From Olsenella sp. An270 (GTDB taxonomy: Bacteria > Actinomycetota > Coriobacteriia > Coriobacteriales > Atopobiaceae), in contig NZ_NFJF01000008.1 in NCBI RefSeq assembly GCF_002159735.1, positions 1 through 64,000 on the forward strand: a stretch of DNA of 64,000 nucleotides, written 5' to 3'. Each line of letters opens with the position of its first letter. The stretch's first letter is position 1. The notes under the pieces are model-generated. The model did no database searches. It saw only the letters and a program-made list of their open reading frames with translations, and had not been told where the DNA came from. Below, in pieces: positions 17,168 through 27,659 of this stretch. Both the position numbers and the translations under genes were made by a program.

Positions 17168-17243
17168 GCCTTCGTAGCTCAGGGGATAGAGCACCGCTCT
17201 CCTAAAGCGGGTGTCGGCCGTTCGAATCGGCCCGGGGGCACCA
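17168..17243 (+). tRNA. tRNA-Arg (anticodon CCT)
   Basis: The acceptor GCCTTCG pairs with CGGGGGC (17233-17239) with two G-T pairs. The anticodon stem CCGCT/AGCGG holds the loop CTCCTAA, anticodon CCT. The T-arm is GGCCG-TTCGAAT-CGGCC and CCA is encoded (17241-17243). Confidence 0.93.
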
Positions 17244-17251
17244 GACATGTC

Positions 17252-17287
17252 GCAGGCCGGGGTTCTTCTCGCCCCGGCCTGCTTTTT
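17252..17287 (+). terminator. intrinsic terminator after tRNA-Arg
   Basis: GCAGGCCGGGG (17252-17262) pairs fully with CCCCGGCCTGC (17272-17282), then TTTTT. The loop is TTCTTCTCG, the core of the recurrent GTYCTTCTCG word. Confidence 0.9.
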
Positions 17288-17302
17288 CATGCGGACAAAC
17301 GC

Positions 17303-17372
17303 GCCGAGACAGAGAATCGGCACAGAACGGGTCCCATTCGAGCCCTGTTCTGTGCCGTTTCTCTGTCTCGGC
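17303..17372. repeat. 70-nt long hairpin element
   Basis: GCCGAGACAGAGAA (17303-17316) and CGGCACAGAAC (17318-17328) pair with GTTCTGTGCCG (17347-17357) and TTCTCTGTCTCGGC (17359-17372), with one T-T mismatch between the blocks. This gives at least 25 paired positions around a loop of about 18 nt. The arms are A/G-rich on one strand, unlike a normal GC terminator, and TTTGTTGT follows. It may be a transposon-derived miniature element, or a terminator or small RNA of the minus-strand operon. Confidence 0.65.
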
Positions 17373-17380
17373 TTTGTTGT

Positions 17381-17512
17381 GCGAGAAGAACCGTCGGGGC
17401 TCGGAGGGTATGCGGCATCGACTTGGGCGGATGTTCTTCTCGCCAGGCCGTTTACCAGCGGATGCGCAAAACGAGGTCGTTCGCATAACCCGAGGGATGC
17501 CGCATAACCTCC
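17381..17512. repeat. nested inverted repeats before the pknB 3' end
   Basis: GCGAGAAGAAC (17381-17391) and GTTCTTCTCGC (17433-17443) are a perfect 11-bp inverted pair. A second pair, GGAGGGTATGCGGCATC (17403-17419) and GATGCCGCATAACCTCC (17496-17512), matches at 16 of 17 positions and interleaves with the first. No convincing gene lies between the tRNA-Arg terminator and 17589. Confidence 0.6.
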
Positions 17513-17588
17513 GGGGAGGAGCGGGGTGGCCTCAACGGGCACGACAAGAGAAGGGCCGCCGGGCGAGAAGCCCGACGGCCCGCTGCCG

Positions 17589-19562
17589 CTACTGCGTGAC
17601 GGTGGCTCCCTCGCCGATCGTCTCGCCGCCCTCGGAGGGCGTGCCGGGATTCTCGGGCTCGGTGGGCTCCTGTGCCTGCTGCTCCTCGGTCGTGAGCGTG
17701 ATCGTGGAGCCGTACGGGGCGGAGTCTGTCGCGGACTGCCAGACGACGATGCCGTCGCTCGGGCCGTTGATGTTGACGGTGAAGCCGCTGTTCCTGAGCG
17801 CGGTGCTCGCCTGGCTGCCCGTCCAGCCGATCACGTTGGTCACGTTGACGTACTGGACGCCAATGGAGACGGTGATGGTGACCGTGGAGCCGGCGGGCGC
17901 GCTCTCGCCCACGCCGGGGTTGACGGCGGTGACCGTGCCCTCGGGCTTGTCGGAGTGCTGCTGGCTCACCTGGACGACGAAGCCCTCGTCCTCAAGACGC
18001 TTGGTGGCGCTGGACTGGGAGTCGCCCACCACGTTGGGGATGACCTTCTGGCTGGCGCCGCTGGAGATGTGGTAGGTGATCGCCGTGCCGGCGTCGACCA
18101 TCGCTCCGGGCTCGGTGTCCTGCGAGGCGACCTTGCCCTCGTCGACCTCGTCGCTCTCCTCGTCGGCGCCGCGGTTGCCGGTGAGCTTGGCGTCCTTAAG
18201 GGCCTCCTCGGCCTCCTCCTGCGTCTTGTTGCGCAGGTCGGGGACCTCGACCTGCTCGATGGGGGCGGGTCCGTTGGAGACCTTGAAGTTGATGACGCTG
18301 CCCTCGGGCATCTCGCGATAGGCCGCGGGGTCCTGCTCGCAGACGATGCCCTTGTCGACCGAGTCGTTGTAGGTGTACTCGGGCTCGCCGGGGACGAAGC
18401 CCGCCTCCTCGATTGCCTCCTCCGCCTGCTCGACGGTGAGGGTCGCGAGGTTGGGGACGGTCCTCATGGCCGTGCCGGAGCCGAGCAGCGACACGAGCGC
18501 GAAGATGACGATCGCCGCGGCCGCGATGCCGCCGACCACGCCGAGAATGACGTTGCGCCGGCGCCTGCTCTGGCGCTCCGCCTCCTCGGCGGCCGCCTGG
18601 GCGGTGGCGCTCTGCGCGTAGAAGCGCCCGGTGCGCTCGGTGCGGGGCATGGTGGCCGTGCCGCCCGCCATGGGCTTGGCGCCGCGCTCGAGCTTGTTGG
18701 TCACCTGGGCGGGCAGCATCGCCGTGGCGGTGTTGACGGCCTGCATGCGACCGGCGAGGTAGTCTCGCAGCGTGCGGTAGAGCTCGTCGGCGGTCTGGAA
18801 GCGGTCGGCGGGGCTCTTCTGCATGCACTTGAGGATGATGGCCTCGAGCTGCGGGTCCACGTTGGGGTTGAGCTGGCTGGGCGGCTTGGGCTGCTCGCTC
18901 ACCTGCTTGAGGGCCACGGAGATGGCGTCGTCGCCCTGGAAGGGGACCTGGCCGGTCGCCGCCTCGTACATGACGATGCCGAGCGAGTAGATGTCGGTGG
19001 TGGGGCCGAGCTCCTTACCCTGCGTCTGCTCGGGGGAGACGTAGTGGGCGGTCCCGAGGACGGAGTTGTCCTGCGTGAGGTGGCTGTTCTTGGCGCGCGC
19101 GATGCCGAAGTCCATCACCTTGATGTTGCCGTCGGGCTGCACCATGATGTTCTGCGGCTTGATGTCGCGGTGGATGATGTCGTGGCGGTGCGCCACCGAG
19201 AGCGCCTGCGCGATCTGCGAGCCGATCTGCGCGACCTTCTTGCAGTCGAGCGCGCCGTGCTTGCGGATGCCGCTCTTGAGGTCGGTGCCGCGCAGGTACT
19301 CCATGACGATGTAGTAGGTGTCGGCGTCCTTGCCCCAGTCGTAGACGCTCACGATGTAGGGGCTCTGGAGCGCCGCGGCCGCCTGCGCCTCCTGCTTGAA
19401 GCGCGCCGCGAACGAGGGGTCGTTCGCGTACTGCGGCAGCATCGTCTTGATTGCCACCGTGCGCCCGAGCACCTCGTCGAGCCCGCGGTAGACGGTTGCC
19501 ATCCCGCCCGCGCCGATCTTGTCCTGGACCTGGTAGCGTCCGCCGAGTAGCATCGCTGACAT
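17589..19562 (-). CDS. pknB: PASTA-domain Ser/Thr protein kinase PknB
   Basis: 657 residues. The cytoplasmic kinase domain has GAGGMATVYRG (17-27), the ATP lysine Lys39, HRDIKPQN (131-138) and DFG (151-153). After a Pro/Arg-rich linker, a single transmembrane helix (about 335-360) leads to four extracellular PASTA repeats, each starting with a V-P-N/D motif. The family senses muropeptides or lipid II and phosphorylates cell-wall and division proteins. It is the last gene of the fhaA-fhaB-pstP-rodA::pbpA-pknB operon, 58 bp after the previous gene, with GGAGATG upstream. The PknA gene that sits before pknB in mycobacteria is absent from this position. Confidence 0.95.
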   Translation of the reverse strand: MSAMLLGGRYQVQDKIGAGGMATVYRGLDEVLGRTVAIKTMLPQYANDPSFAARFKQEAQAAAALQSPYIVSVYDWGKDADTYYIVMEYLRGTDLKSGIRKHGALDCKKVAQIGSQIAQALSVAHRHDIIHRDIKPQNIMVQPDGNIKVMDFGIARAKNSHLTQDNSVLGTAHYVSPEQTQGKELGPTTDIYSLGIVMYEAATGQVPFQGDDAISVALKQVSEQPKPPSQLNPNVDPQLEAIILKCMQKSPADRFQTADELYRTLRDYLAGRMQAVNTATAMLPAQVTNKLERGAKPMAGGTATMPRTERTGRFYAQSATAQAAAEEAERQSRRRRNVILGVVGGIAAAAIVIFALVSLLGSGTAMRTVPNLATLTVEQAEEAIEEAGFVPGEPEYTYNDSVDKGIVCEQDPAAYREMPEGSVINFKVSNGPAPIEQVEVPDLRNKTQEEAEEALKDAKLTGNRGADEESDEVDEGKVASQDTEPGAMVDAGTAITYHISSGASQKVIPNVVGDSQSSATKRLEDEGFVVQVSQQHSDKPEGTVTAVNPGVGESAPAGSTVTITVSIGVQYVNVTNVIGWTGSQASTALRNSGFTVNINGPSDGIVVWQSATDSAPYGSTITLTTEEQQAQEPTEPENPGTPSEGGETIGEGATVTQ

Positions 19563-19620
19563 CGCATCTCCTATCCCTCGCGGGCCGCGCCCGCGCCGTG
19601 TCGTGTGGTCGTCGCCATCA

Positions 19621-22586
19621 TCAGCTCCCCGCCCCGGAGGCCTGCGCCTGGAGGGAGGCGGCGAGGACCCTGCCGGCGAGACTCGCCGCGAGGCCCTCCA
19701 CGTCGCTGCCCTGACCCTCGACGCAGACGGATATGACGAGCGTCGGCTCGTCGTACGGGGCGAACCCGATGAAGAGCGAGTTGATGTGCCCGTTCTCGAC
19801 CTCGGCCGTGCCGGTCTTGCCGGCGACGCGCGTGCCCGAGACCCGGGCCGCCGTGCCCGTGCCGCTCTCGACCACGGCGAGCATGGCCTCCTTGAGCTGG
19901 GCGGCGGTGTCGGCCGAGATCGCCTGGCCGAGCGAGCGCGGCTGCGTGGAGGAGGTCTCCACCCCCTCGGGCGAGAGCACGTGGCTCACCACGTAGGGGT
20001 CCATGGCCACGCCGCCGTTGGCGATGGCCTGGGCCACCACGGCGTTCTGCATGACGGTGGTCTGCGGGCCGGCGGGGCTCTCGTGCTGGCCCACGGGCTG
20101 GCCGCAGGCCGCCCACGCCGTCTCCCACTCCGTCATCTCGGCTGGGTCGGGCATGAGGGAGGCGAGGCTTGGGAAGTCCTGGCCGATCTCCTGCCCGTAG
20201 CCGAAGGCGTTGGCGTAGCTGACGAGGGTGTTGGACCCGGTCGCGACGCCGAGCTGGGCGAACGCGGTGTTTGCCGAGACGGCGAACGCGTCTGCCACGG
20301 TGGTCTCGCCGTAGTCGGCGTCGTGGATGTTGGTGACCTCCGCGCCGCCGATCTCCATCGAGGCGGGGGCGCTCACGGTGGCGTCGAGCGAGGTGGTCCC
20401 GGAGTCGAGCGCCGCGGCGAGCGTGACGGCCTTGAACGTGGAGCCGGGAGCGTAGAGCGCCTGCGTCGCGCGGTTCACGAGCTCGCCGCTCGTGCCCGAG
20501 GAGATGACCGTCTCGAGGTCGGCCGCGTCGTAGGTGGGCGACGACGCGCTCGCGAGGACGGCGCCCGTCTTGGGGTCGAGCACCACGATTGCGCCGGTGT
20601 AGCCCTGCAGGGCGCTCTCGGCCGCGCGCTGGATCTGCGAGTTGATGGTCAGCTGCACCGTGGAGCCCGCCTGGGCCACGCCGGCGAGCGAGTAGAGGGC
20701 GCTGCGCCAGTTGGAGTAGTCCTTGCGGCCGGTGAGCGTCTCGTTCATGGTGGACTCCACGCCGGCGGAGCCGTACTGCGAGGAGATGTAGCCCACGGTG
20801 TGGCGCGCGAGCGTGCCCTGCGGGTAGCTGCGCGCGTAGGTCCCGTCGGGCTGCTGGATGCTCTCGGCGAGCGTCACGCCGTCCGAGGTGATGATCGCGC
20901 CGCGCTGCACGTAGGCGCTGCGGGCGATCGTGTGGTTGTTGGAGGGCAGGCTCTGGATGCGCTCGGCGTCGATCTGCTGGATGTAGGTGAGGTTGGCGAC
21001 GAGCGCGGCAAAGAAGAGCGAGAAGACCGTGATGAGCGCGGTCAGGCGTTTGCCCAGCGCGACGCGCCCGAGCACGCCCGACTCCGCCGTGGTGAGGCCA
21101 AAGCGCCCGCGCGCGTGGCTGCCGTGCACGACGGCGGCGGCATGCGCGCCCTGGGACGGGACCTGGCTCGCGAGGGTGAGGACGGGGTCGCGTCGCTCGC
21201 TCCTGCGCTCCGTCCCGCTGCTCATCTGCGTCTCGCGCCCGGTGCCCTCGTCGCCGGCGCGCAGCAGCAGGCCAACGATCACAAAGCTGGCGAGAAGGGA
21301 CGTGCCGCCCTGGCTCATGAAGGGGAGGGTCACGCCCGTGAGGGGCAGCAGCTTGGTGACGCCGCCCACGATGATGAACGCCTGGATGGAGATGGCGCAG
21401 GTGAGGCCGACGGCCGCGAACGCGGAGCAGTCGGACTTGGCACGCGCCGCCGTGGCGAGGCCGCGCACGCAGAAGAGCAGGAACGCGATCAGCACGGCCG
21501 AGCCGCCGAGAAGACCCATCTCCTCGCCGATCGCGGCAAAGATGAAGTCGCTCTGGACGAAGGGGATGGTGGTGGACAGGCCGTTGCCGATGCCCACGCC
21601 CAGCAGGCCGCCGTCGGCGAGCGAGTAGAGGCCCTGCACGATCTGGTAGCCGCCGCTCGACGCCGCGGACCACGGGTCGATCCAGATGTTGACGCGGTTG
21701 GCCACGTGGCCAAAGAGGAAGTAGCAGGCCACGCCGCCCACGGCGAGCAGAAGCAGGCTCACCACGACGTAGCTCACGCGCCCGGTGGCCACGTAGATCA
21801 TGATCACGAAGAACGCGAAGAACAGCAGGGCGCTGCCCAGGTCGCGCTCAAAGACCACCACGAGCAGGCTGATGCCCCACATGACCAGCAGCGGCAGCAG
21901 CATGCGCAGGCGCGGGAGCGTGACGGGGCCAAAGCGCCGCATGGACGCCGAGAGCGCCTCGCGGTTGGAGGCGAGGTAGAACGCCAGGAAGAGCGTGATC
22001 GCGATCTTGGCGAACTCGCCGGGCTGGAAGCTGAAGTTGCCGATGTAGATCCAGAGCTTGGAGCCGTTCTGCTCGGTTCCCAGGATCATCGGCAGGACGA
22101 GAAGGACCACGCCGGCGACCCCGAGGGTGTACTTGTAGTCGGCCAGCGCGTCGAGGTCGCGCACGACCGCGAGCACCGCGACCATGGCGGCCACGGAGAG
22201 GAAGAGCCACACGACCTGGCTCACCGCGGCGTCGGGCGCGAGGCGGGTGAGGAAGGTGATGCCCGTCCCCGAGAGCGCGAAGACGATGGGCAGGATCGCC
22301 GAGTCCGCGCCGGGCGCGAGGAAGCGGATGGCCACGTGCGCGGCGGCGAAGGCCGCGAACAGCCCGATCGGCACACCGAGGGTGGCGAGGCTCAGCGGCG
22401 TGTTGGACTCGACCTGGTACATGGCGTAGAGGAGGGTGACCGGCACCGCGGCGAGGCAGAGCAGGAGGAGCTCCGTGTTGCGGCGGCCGTGGCCGTGTCG
22501 GCGCTCCTGTCCGGCTGCGGGTGGCGCGGCCATGACGGAGGCCTCGACCTCGGAGCGCGACATCGCGGGCGTGTAGCGTCTGCGCC

Positions 22587-22590
<4 letters not shown>
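19621..22590 (-). CDS. RodA/FtsW (SEDS) glycosyltransferase fused to class B penicillin-binding protein
   Basis: 989 residues in one uninterrupted frame. Residues about 35-445 are a SEDS polytopic membrane protein (peptidoglycan polymerase, RodA/FtsW type). A basic linker of about 60 residues follows, then one membrane helix (about 510-532) and a PBP2/PbpA-like region with transpeptidase motifs SxxK (Ser717, APGSTFKAV), SAN, and KTGT (Lys925). In other actinobacteria rodA and pbpA are adjacent separate genes in this order. GTG 22590 overlaps the pstP stop (GTGA). An in-frame ATG at 21225 (residue 456) could permit separate translation of the PBP half, but no strong ribosome site is seen. Confidence 0.93.
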
Positions 22591-23824
<1,234 letters not shown>

Positions 23825-23828
<4 letters not shown>

Positions 23829-24238
23829 CCGCGACTCACTCGCATGATGGTGTCGCCGACCTGCACCTCGTCTCCCTCTCGCAGGGTGACGGGCTGGTCG
23901 ATGGCGTGGCCGTTCACGAGGGTCCCGTTGGTGGAGCCCAGGTCCTCGAGGACGAGCGCGGGCCCCTGGAGGGTGAGCCGCGCGTGCGTGGACGAGACGT
24001 AGGGCTCGTCGATCACAACGTCGGAGGAGGGGGAGCGGCCGATGACGACCGGCCCCAGGATGTCGACGTGCAGCCCGCGGAGCGCGCGCGTGCCCTTCTC
24101 GACGTCGATCGCCCAGATCGCCGCGTCGCGGCGCTGACCGCGCACCAGGCCGACGCCGGTGCGCATGACCGCGAACAGGAACAGGTAGAGGACGACGACG
24201 AGAAGGACGCGCCCCGCAAAGAGCACGAGGTCGATCAT
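23825..24238 (-). CDS. fhaB: FHA-domain membrane protein FhaB (FipA-like)
   Basis: 137 residues. An N-terminal membrane helix (LVLFAGRVLLVVVLYLFLFAV) is followed by a short linker and a C-terminal FHA domain (about 60-135) with IGRSPSSDVVI, SSTHARL and DLGSTNGTLVNG. These are the phosphothreonine-binding arginine, serine, histidine and asparagine positions. It probably docks phosphorylated cell-wall proteins at the membrane. The start ATG 24238 overlaps the fhaA stop (ATGA), and its own stop overlaps pstP, so the three genes are translationally coupled. Confidence 0.92.
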
Positions 24239-25305
24239 CGCGGGTTCTCCCTGAACTCGAGGTTCGTGAGGCCGAGGGTGATGAGGTCGCCGTCGCGCAG
24301 GACGCACTCGTTGACGTCGACGTCGTTGACCAGCGTGCCGTTGGTGGAGCGGAGGTCGGCGATGTGCCAGTCGCGCCCGTCGAAGGAGAGCTCGGCGTGG
24401 GCGCGCGAGACGTTGGGGTCGCGCAGGACGACGCCCGCCTGCGAGCGCTCGCGGCCGATGACGGTGGACGGCGCGCTGGCGGTGTAGGTGCGGCCGCTCT
24501 GGCGGTCGATGAGCAGGCAGGTGACGGGCTGGGGCTCGGCGGGGGCGGCGCTCGCCGGGGCTCCGGCGGCAGCGGCATCGCCGACGCCGCGGCGCAGGTC
24601 GACGAGGGGGACGCTGCGACGCTGGGTCTGCGGGACGGGGACGGAGCCGGGGCCCTCGCCGGGCACCACGACCGGGGCGGGCCCGCCCAGCGGGACCGGC
24701 ATGGGGGTCGAGGCGGACGCCGAGGCGACGGGCAGGGGCTCGACGTCGGCCGGCATCACGTCCAGGCCGGCGTCTGCGGAGAGCGGGGCGGGCGCGGGCA
24801 CCGCCGCGGGCGCGACGGAGCGCGGCGTGGGCGCCTCCTGGCGACGGCCGCGCGGGTGGACCTGGGCGGCAGCGCCGCCGGCGCTCGAGTTGCCGGCGAG
24901 GAACGCACGCTCCTCCTCGCGCAGGCGGCCGAGGGTGCCCGCGTCGACGTTCTCGGCGAAGACGGCGAACTTGCCCGACTTGAGGCCGGGGTCGACCATG
25001 AAGCGCACGAGCGGGCTGCCCACGAACGCGTAGCCCCGCTTCTGGGCCTGGGCGGTCACGAAGGCCGCGGTCTCGTAGGTGATCTGCTCGTAGAGCGGGC
25101 GCATGAGGGAGTCGTCGGTGGCCGAGACGAGCACGGTGTAGAGGGCGGGCGCGGTGTCCACGCCGTCGATCTCATAGGTCTCGTTCTCCATCTCGCGCGC
25201 GGCGCGCTTGGCGAGCTTCTTGAACGAGAAGGGCTCGGTGTATCCCTGGGGGGCGGCCCCGAAGACAGAACCGATTCGGGACTCGAAGTCACTCAGAAAG
25301 CTCAT
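24235..25305 (-). CDS. fhaA: FhaA (DUF3662 plus FHA domain)
   Basis: 356 residues. Residues 1-125 match the DUF3662/FhaA N-terminal domain (MSFLSDFESRIGSVFG, then a VDPGLKSGKFAVFAE segment). A Pro/Ala/Val-rich linker of about 130 residues follows, then a C-terminal FHA domain with VIGRERSQAGVVL, SRAHAELSF and DLRSTNGTLVND. It binds threonine-phosphorylated partners of the PknB system in mycobacteria. Its start lies 17 bp inside the end of the upstream kinase gene. The long linker suggests a flexible scaffold. Confidence 0.93.
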   Translation of the reverse strand: MSFLSDFESRIGSVFGAAPQGYTEPFSFKKLAKRAAREMENETYEIDGVDTAPALYTVLVSATDDSLMRPLYEQITYETAAFVTAQAQKRGYAFVGSPLVRFMVDPGLKSGKFAVFAENVDAGTLGRLREEERAFLAGNSSAGGAAAQVHPRGRRQEAPTPRSVAPAAVPAPAPLSADAGLDVMPADVEPLPVASASASTPMPVPLGGPAPVVVPGEGPGSVPVPQTQRRSVPLVDLRRGVGDAAAAGAPASAAPAEPQPVTCLLIDRQSGRTYTASAPSTVIGRERSQAGVVLRDPNVSRAHAELSFDGRDWHIADLRSTNGTLVNDVDVNECVLRDGDLITLGLTNLEFRENPR

Positions 25306-27058
25306 CTAACTCCTCGCCTTCCGGGCCATCGTAGAGCGGGCCTCTCAGGACGGTCGCGATGCACATAAGCACACTCAAGAGTACCGCAAGGACGAGCGTC
25401 GACCAGTCGAGGGCTGCCCATATACCGCTATTCTCCACGGCGGCCGCGAGGAGGGCGGACCCTGCGAGGCACGCTAGGCCGAGGACCTGCCCAGCGATGC
25501 CGCTTGCAACCGACCCGCGCATCGCGAGTGCCGACGAGAGCGCCGCGCAGGCGAGCGACCCCGCGAGCAGGAGCCAGAACGCGGGGTCGGCCGCCTGCGC
25601 GAGCAGGGCGGAGACGAACGCGTCGGACACGAACGACGAGGACAGCGCCGCGTGGAAGACGACGCCGGCGAGGTAGCCGAGCAGCGTGGTGAGCGTCGCC
25701 GGGGCCGGGTCGAGCGCGTAGCCCGAGAGCGCGGCGCCGCAGGTCGGCGACGGGAGGCAGCAGGGCAGGAGCAGCGCGAGCGAGCTGAGCCGCTCCCGGC
25801 GCCCGACGACTGCCCACCAGACGAGGCCGCCGGCCGCCAGCACGGCGGCGACCAGGCCCGGCGCCGCCGTGCCCGACACGCTCGCGGCGAGCGCCGAGAC
25901 CAGCGCCGTGACGAGGAGCGGGGCGGAGACCGGCGGCCACGCGGCGCCGGCGAGGGCGCACACGAGCGGCGCGACCACGGCGGGGACGTCGCCCGCGAGC
26001 CACGGGACGTGCGGCGTCAGGAGCCTCAGGGCCGAGAAGGTCAGAAGCGCGGTCGCGAGGCGCGCGGCGAGCCCCTCGGGGAGGCGCAGGCCACCGCCCG
26101 CCCCGCCGCGGCTGACGAGCCCGCCGCCCGCGGGGTCGTCGTCCTCCTCGGCCTGGGCGACGAGCTCGCGCAGCGACTCGGCGCCCATCGAGGGGAGGCC
26201 GAGGTGCGGGACGAGCCCCTCGGCAAAGTCGAGGGCGTCCGCGTCGCGGCCCGACGGCTCGGGGGAGAGCTCGGTCAGCAGTGACGCCTCGGCGGCCGGG
26301 TCGATTCCCGGGCAGAGCCTGGTGAGGCGCCCCGGCCCCTTGGCGATGCGCCGCCGCGACTCCTCCGCGCTCTTTGCCAGGAACGGGTTGGAGCCGGTGA
26401 GCGCCTGCCAGATCACCACGGCGAGCGAGAAGACGTCGGTGCGCTCGTCCACCATGCCGCCGTCGATCTGCTCGGGCGGCATGTAGCCCACGGTGCCGCC
26501 GCGCGCGTCGCCGTAGCCGGCGGCCGAGGCCAGCGTCGCCATGCCAAAGTCGGCGAGCTTCACCACGCCCTGGCGGTCGATCATGATGTTGGTCGGCTTG
26601 ATGTCCAGGTGCAGCACGCGGTTCTCGTGCGCGAAGGCCAGGGCGCGCGCCACCCCCTGGAGCACGTGGGCGCACTCGTCGGGTGTGAGCCGGCCCCCCT
26701 CCACGCGGGCGAGCAGCTCCGCGAGGTTGAGGCCGTCGACGTACTCCATGACCAGGTAGGCGAAGGTGCCGTCGGACTCGAAGTCAAAGACGGTGACGAT
26801 GTTTGGGTGCCCGAGCATGCAGGCCGTGCGCGCCTCCGCCAGCGCCTCCGCGGCGGTGGTGCCCGTCTCGGTGGCGAGCGGCATGCGCTTGATCGCCACG
26901 CGGCGCTGCAGGCGCGTGTCCCAGCAGGTGCAGACCGTGCCAAAGCCCCCGCGACCGCGCCTCTCGAGCACGCGGTAGCGGCGGAGCAGGTACTCGTCGC
27001 GTGGCAGGGTCGCCGTCTGCAGGGGGGTGTGGTGCACCCTGTTGGGCGTGTCGCTCAC
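25289..27058 (-). CDS. Ser/Thr protein kinase with C-terminal polytopic membrane domain
   Basis: 589 residues, first gene of the cell-wall signalling operon. The kinase domain has GRGGFGTV (35-42), ATP lysine Lys57, HLDIKPTN (150-157, with leucine where HRD kinases have arginine) and DFG (170-172). After about residue 330 the protein turns strongly hydrophobic, with perhaps eight membrane segments rich in Ala/Leu/Val and no PASTA repeats. The HRD arginine is replaced, so activation-loop phosphorylation may not be needed. GTG 27058 has GAGGAG upstream. Its 3' end overlaps fhaA. Repeat array B lies just upstream, in the promoter region. Confidence 0.88.
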   Translation of the reverse strand: MSDTPNRVHHTPLQTATLPRDEYLLRRYRVLERRGRGGFGTVCTCWDTRLQRRVAIKRMPLATETGTTAAEALAEARTACMLGHPNIVTVFDFESDGTFAYLVMEYVDGLNLAELLARVEGGRLTPDECAHVLQGVARALAFAHENRVLHLDIKPTNIMIDRQGVVKLADFGMATLASAAGYGDARGGTVGYMPPEQIDGGMVDERTDVFSLAVVIWQALTGSNPFLAKSAEESRRRIAKGPGRLTRLCPGIDPAAEASLLTELSPEPSGRDADALDFAEGLVPHLGLPSMGAESLRELVAQAEEDDDPAGGGLVSRGGAGGGLRLPEGLAARLATALLTFSALRLLTPHVPWLAGDVPAVVAPLVCALAGAAWPPVSAPLLVTALVSALAASVSGTAAPGLVAAVLAAGGLVWWAVVGRRERLSSLALLLPCCLPSPTCGAALSGYALDPAPATLTTLLGYLAGVVFHAALSSSFVSDAFVSALLAQAADPAFWLLLAGSLACAALSSALAMRGSVASGIAGQVLGLACLAGSALLAAAVENSGIWAALDWSTLVLAVLLSVLMCIATVLRGPLYDGPEGEELDELSE

Positions 27059-27129
27059 GGCGTCTCCTCGTTTCAGCTGCGTTGGCCGTGCGAGGATATT
27101 TTAGCGCTTGCGGGCGGGGTTCCGCGCGT

Positions 27130-27464
27130 CCGGAAATCGCCGCCCTTGTCCGCCGCGATTCCGGGAATGCGCGCCTTTGTCGCCCGTCGCCCTAAGAATC
27201 CCCGCCCTTGTCGCTCGCGACTCTAAGAATCCCCGCCCTTGTCGGCGGGCGTTCTAGAAAACGCCGCCCTTGCACGGGTTTCGTCGTCCCAGCCCGTACA
27301 AGGGCCGCGATTCCTAGAGTCCCCCAGGACAAGGGCGGAGATTCTAGGAAGCGCCGAGGACAAGGGCCGCGATTCCTAGAGTCCCCCAGAACAAACCCGC
27401 CGATTCCTAGAACGGCGGGCGACAAGGGCGGCGATTCCCGGGCCCCACAACAAGGGCGCAGAAA
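27130..27464. repeat. 31-bp dyad array B (largest)
   Basis: Five left-pointing cores (27145, 27176, 27207, 27238, 27269) are exactly 31 bp apart. Across the centre, 27 bp leads to GTACAA at 27296, then right-pointing cores follow at 27328, 27359, 27390 and 27421 (32, 31, 31, 31) and a last one at 27449 (28). It occupies the divergent gap between the kinase operon and tRNA-Leu. No gene is visible in it. Confidence 0.88.
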
Positions 27465-27468
27465 ACAC

Positions 27469-27497
27469 TTGGCAGCGCGCGACGGATGCGCTACGAT
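27469..27497 (+). promoter_or_regulatory. promoter of tRNA-Leu
   Basis: TTGGCA (27469-27474) and TACGAT (27492-27497) are 17 bp apart, 10 bp before the tRNA and directly after repeat array B. Confidence 0.7.
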
Positions 27498-27507
27498 AGC
27501 TCAGCAC

Positions 27508-27594
27508 GCGGGCGTGGCGGAATTGGCAGACGCGTACGGTTCAGGTCCGTATGGGGGCAACTCCATGAAGGTTCAAGTCCTTTCGCCCGCACCA
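27508..27594 (+). tRNA. tRNA-Leu (anticodon CAG)
   Basis: The 87-nt class II tRNA has acceptor GCGGGCG/CGCCCGC, an anticodon stem TACGG/CCGTA with loop TTCAGGT, a long variable arm (TGGGGGCAACTCCA) and encoded CCA. Confidence 0.95.
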
Positions 27595-27604
27595 TGACCT
27601 GCAG

Positions 27605-27632
27605 GGGCCTCGGCTTTGCCGGGGCCCTTTTT
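27605..27632 (+). terminator. intrinsic terminator after tRNA-Leu
   Basis: GGCCTCGGC pairs with GCCGGGGCC around TTT, followed by CTTTTT ending at 27632. Confidence 0.85.
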
Positions 27633-27659
27633 CGTGGCCGAGAAGGACGGGCGGCGCCG

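Noticed and set aside
27130-27464. CRISPR array
   Set aside because: Units are contiguous and degenerate, reverse orientation at a centre, and lack constant repeats with unique spacers. No cas genes nearby.
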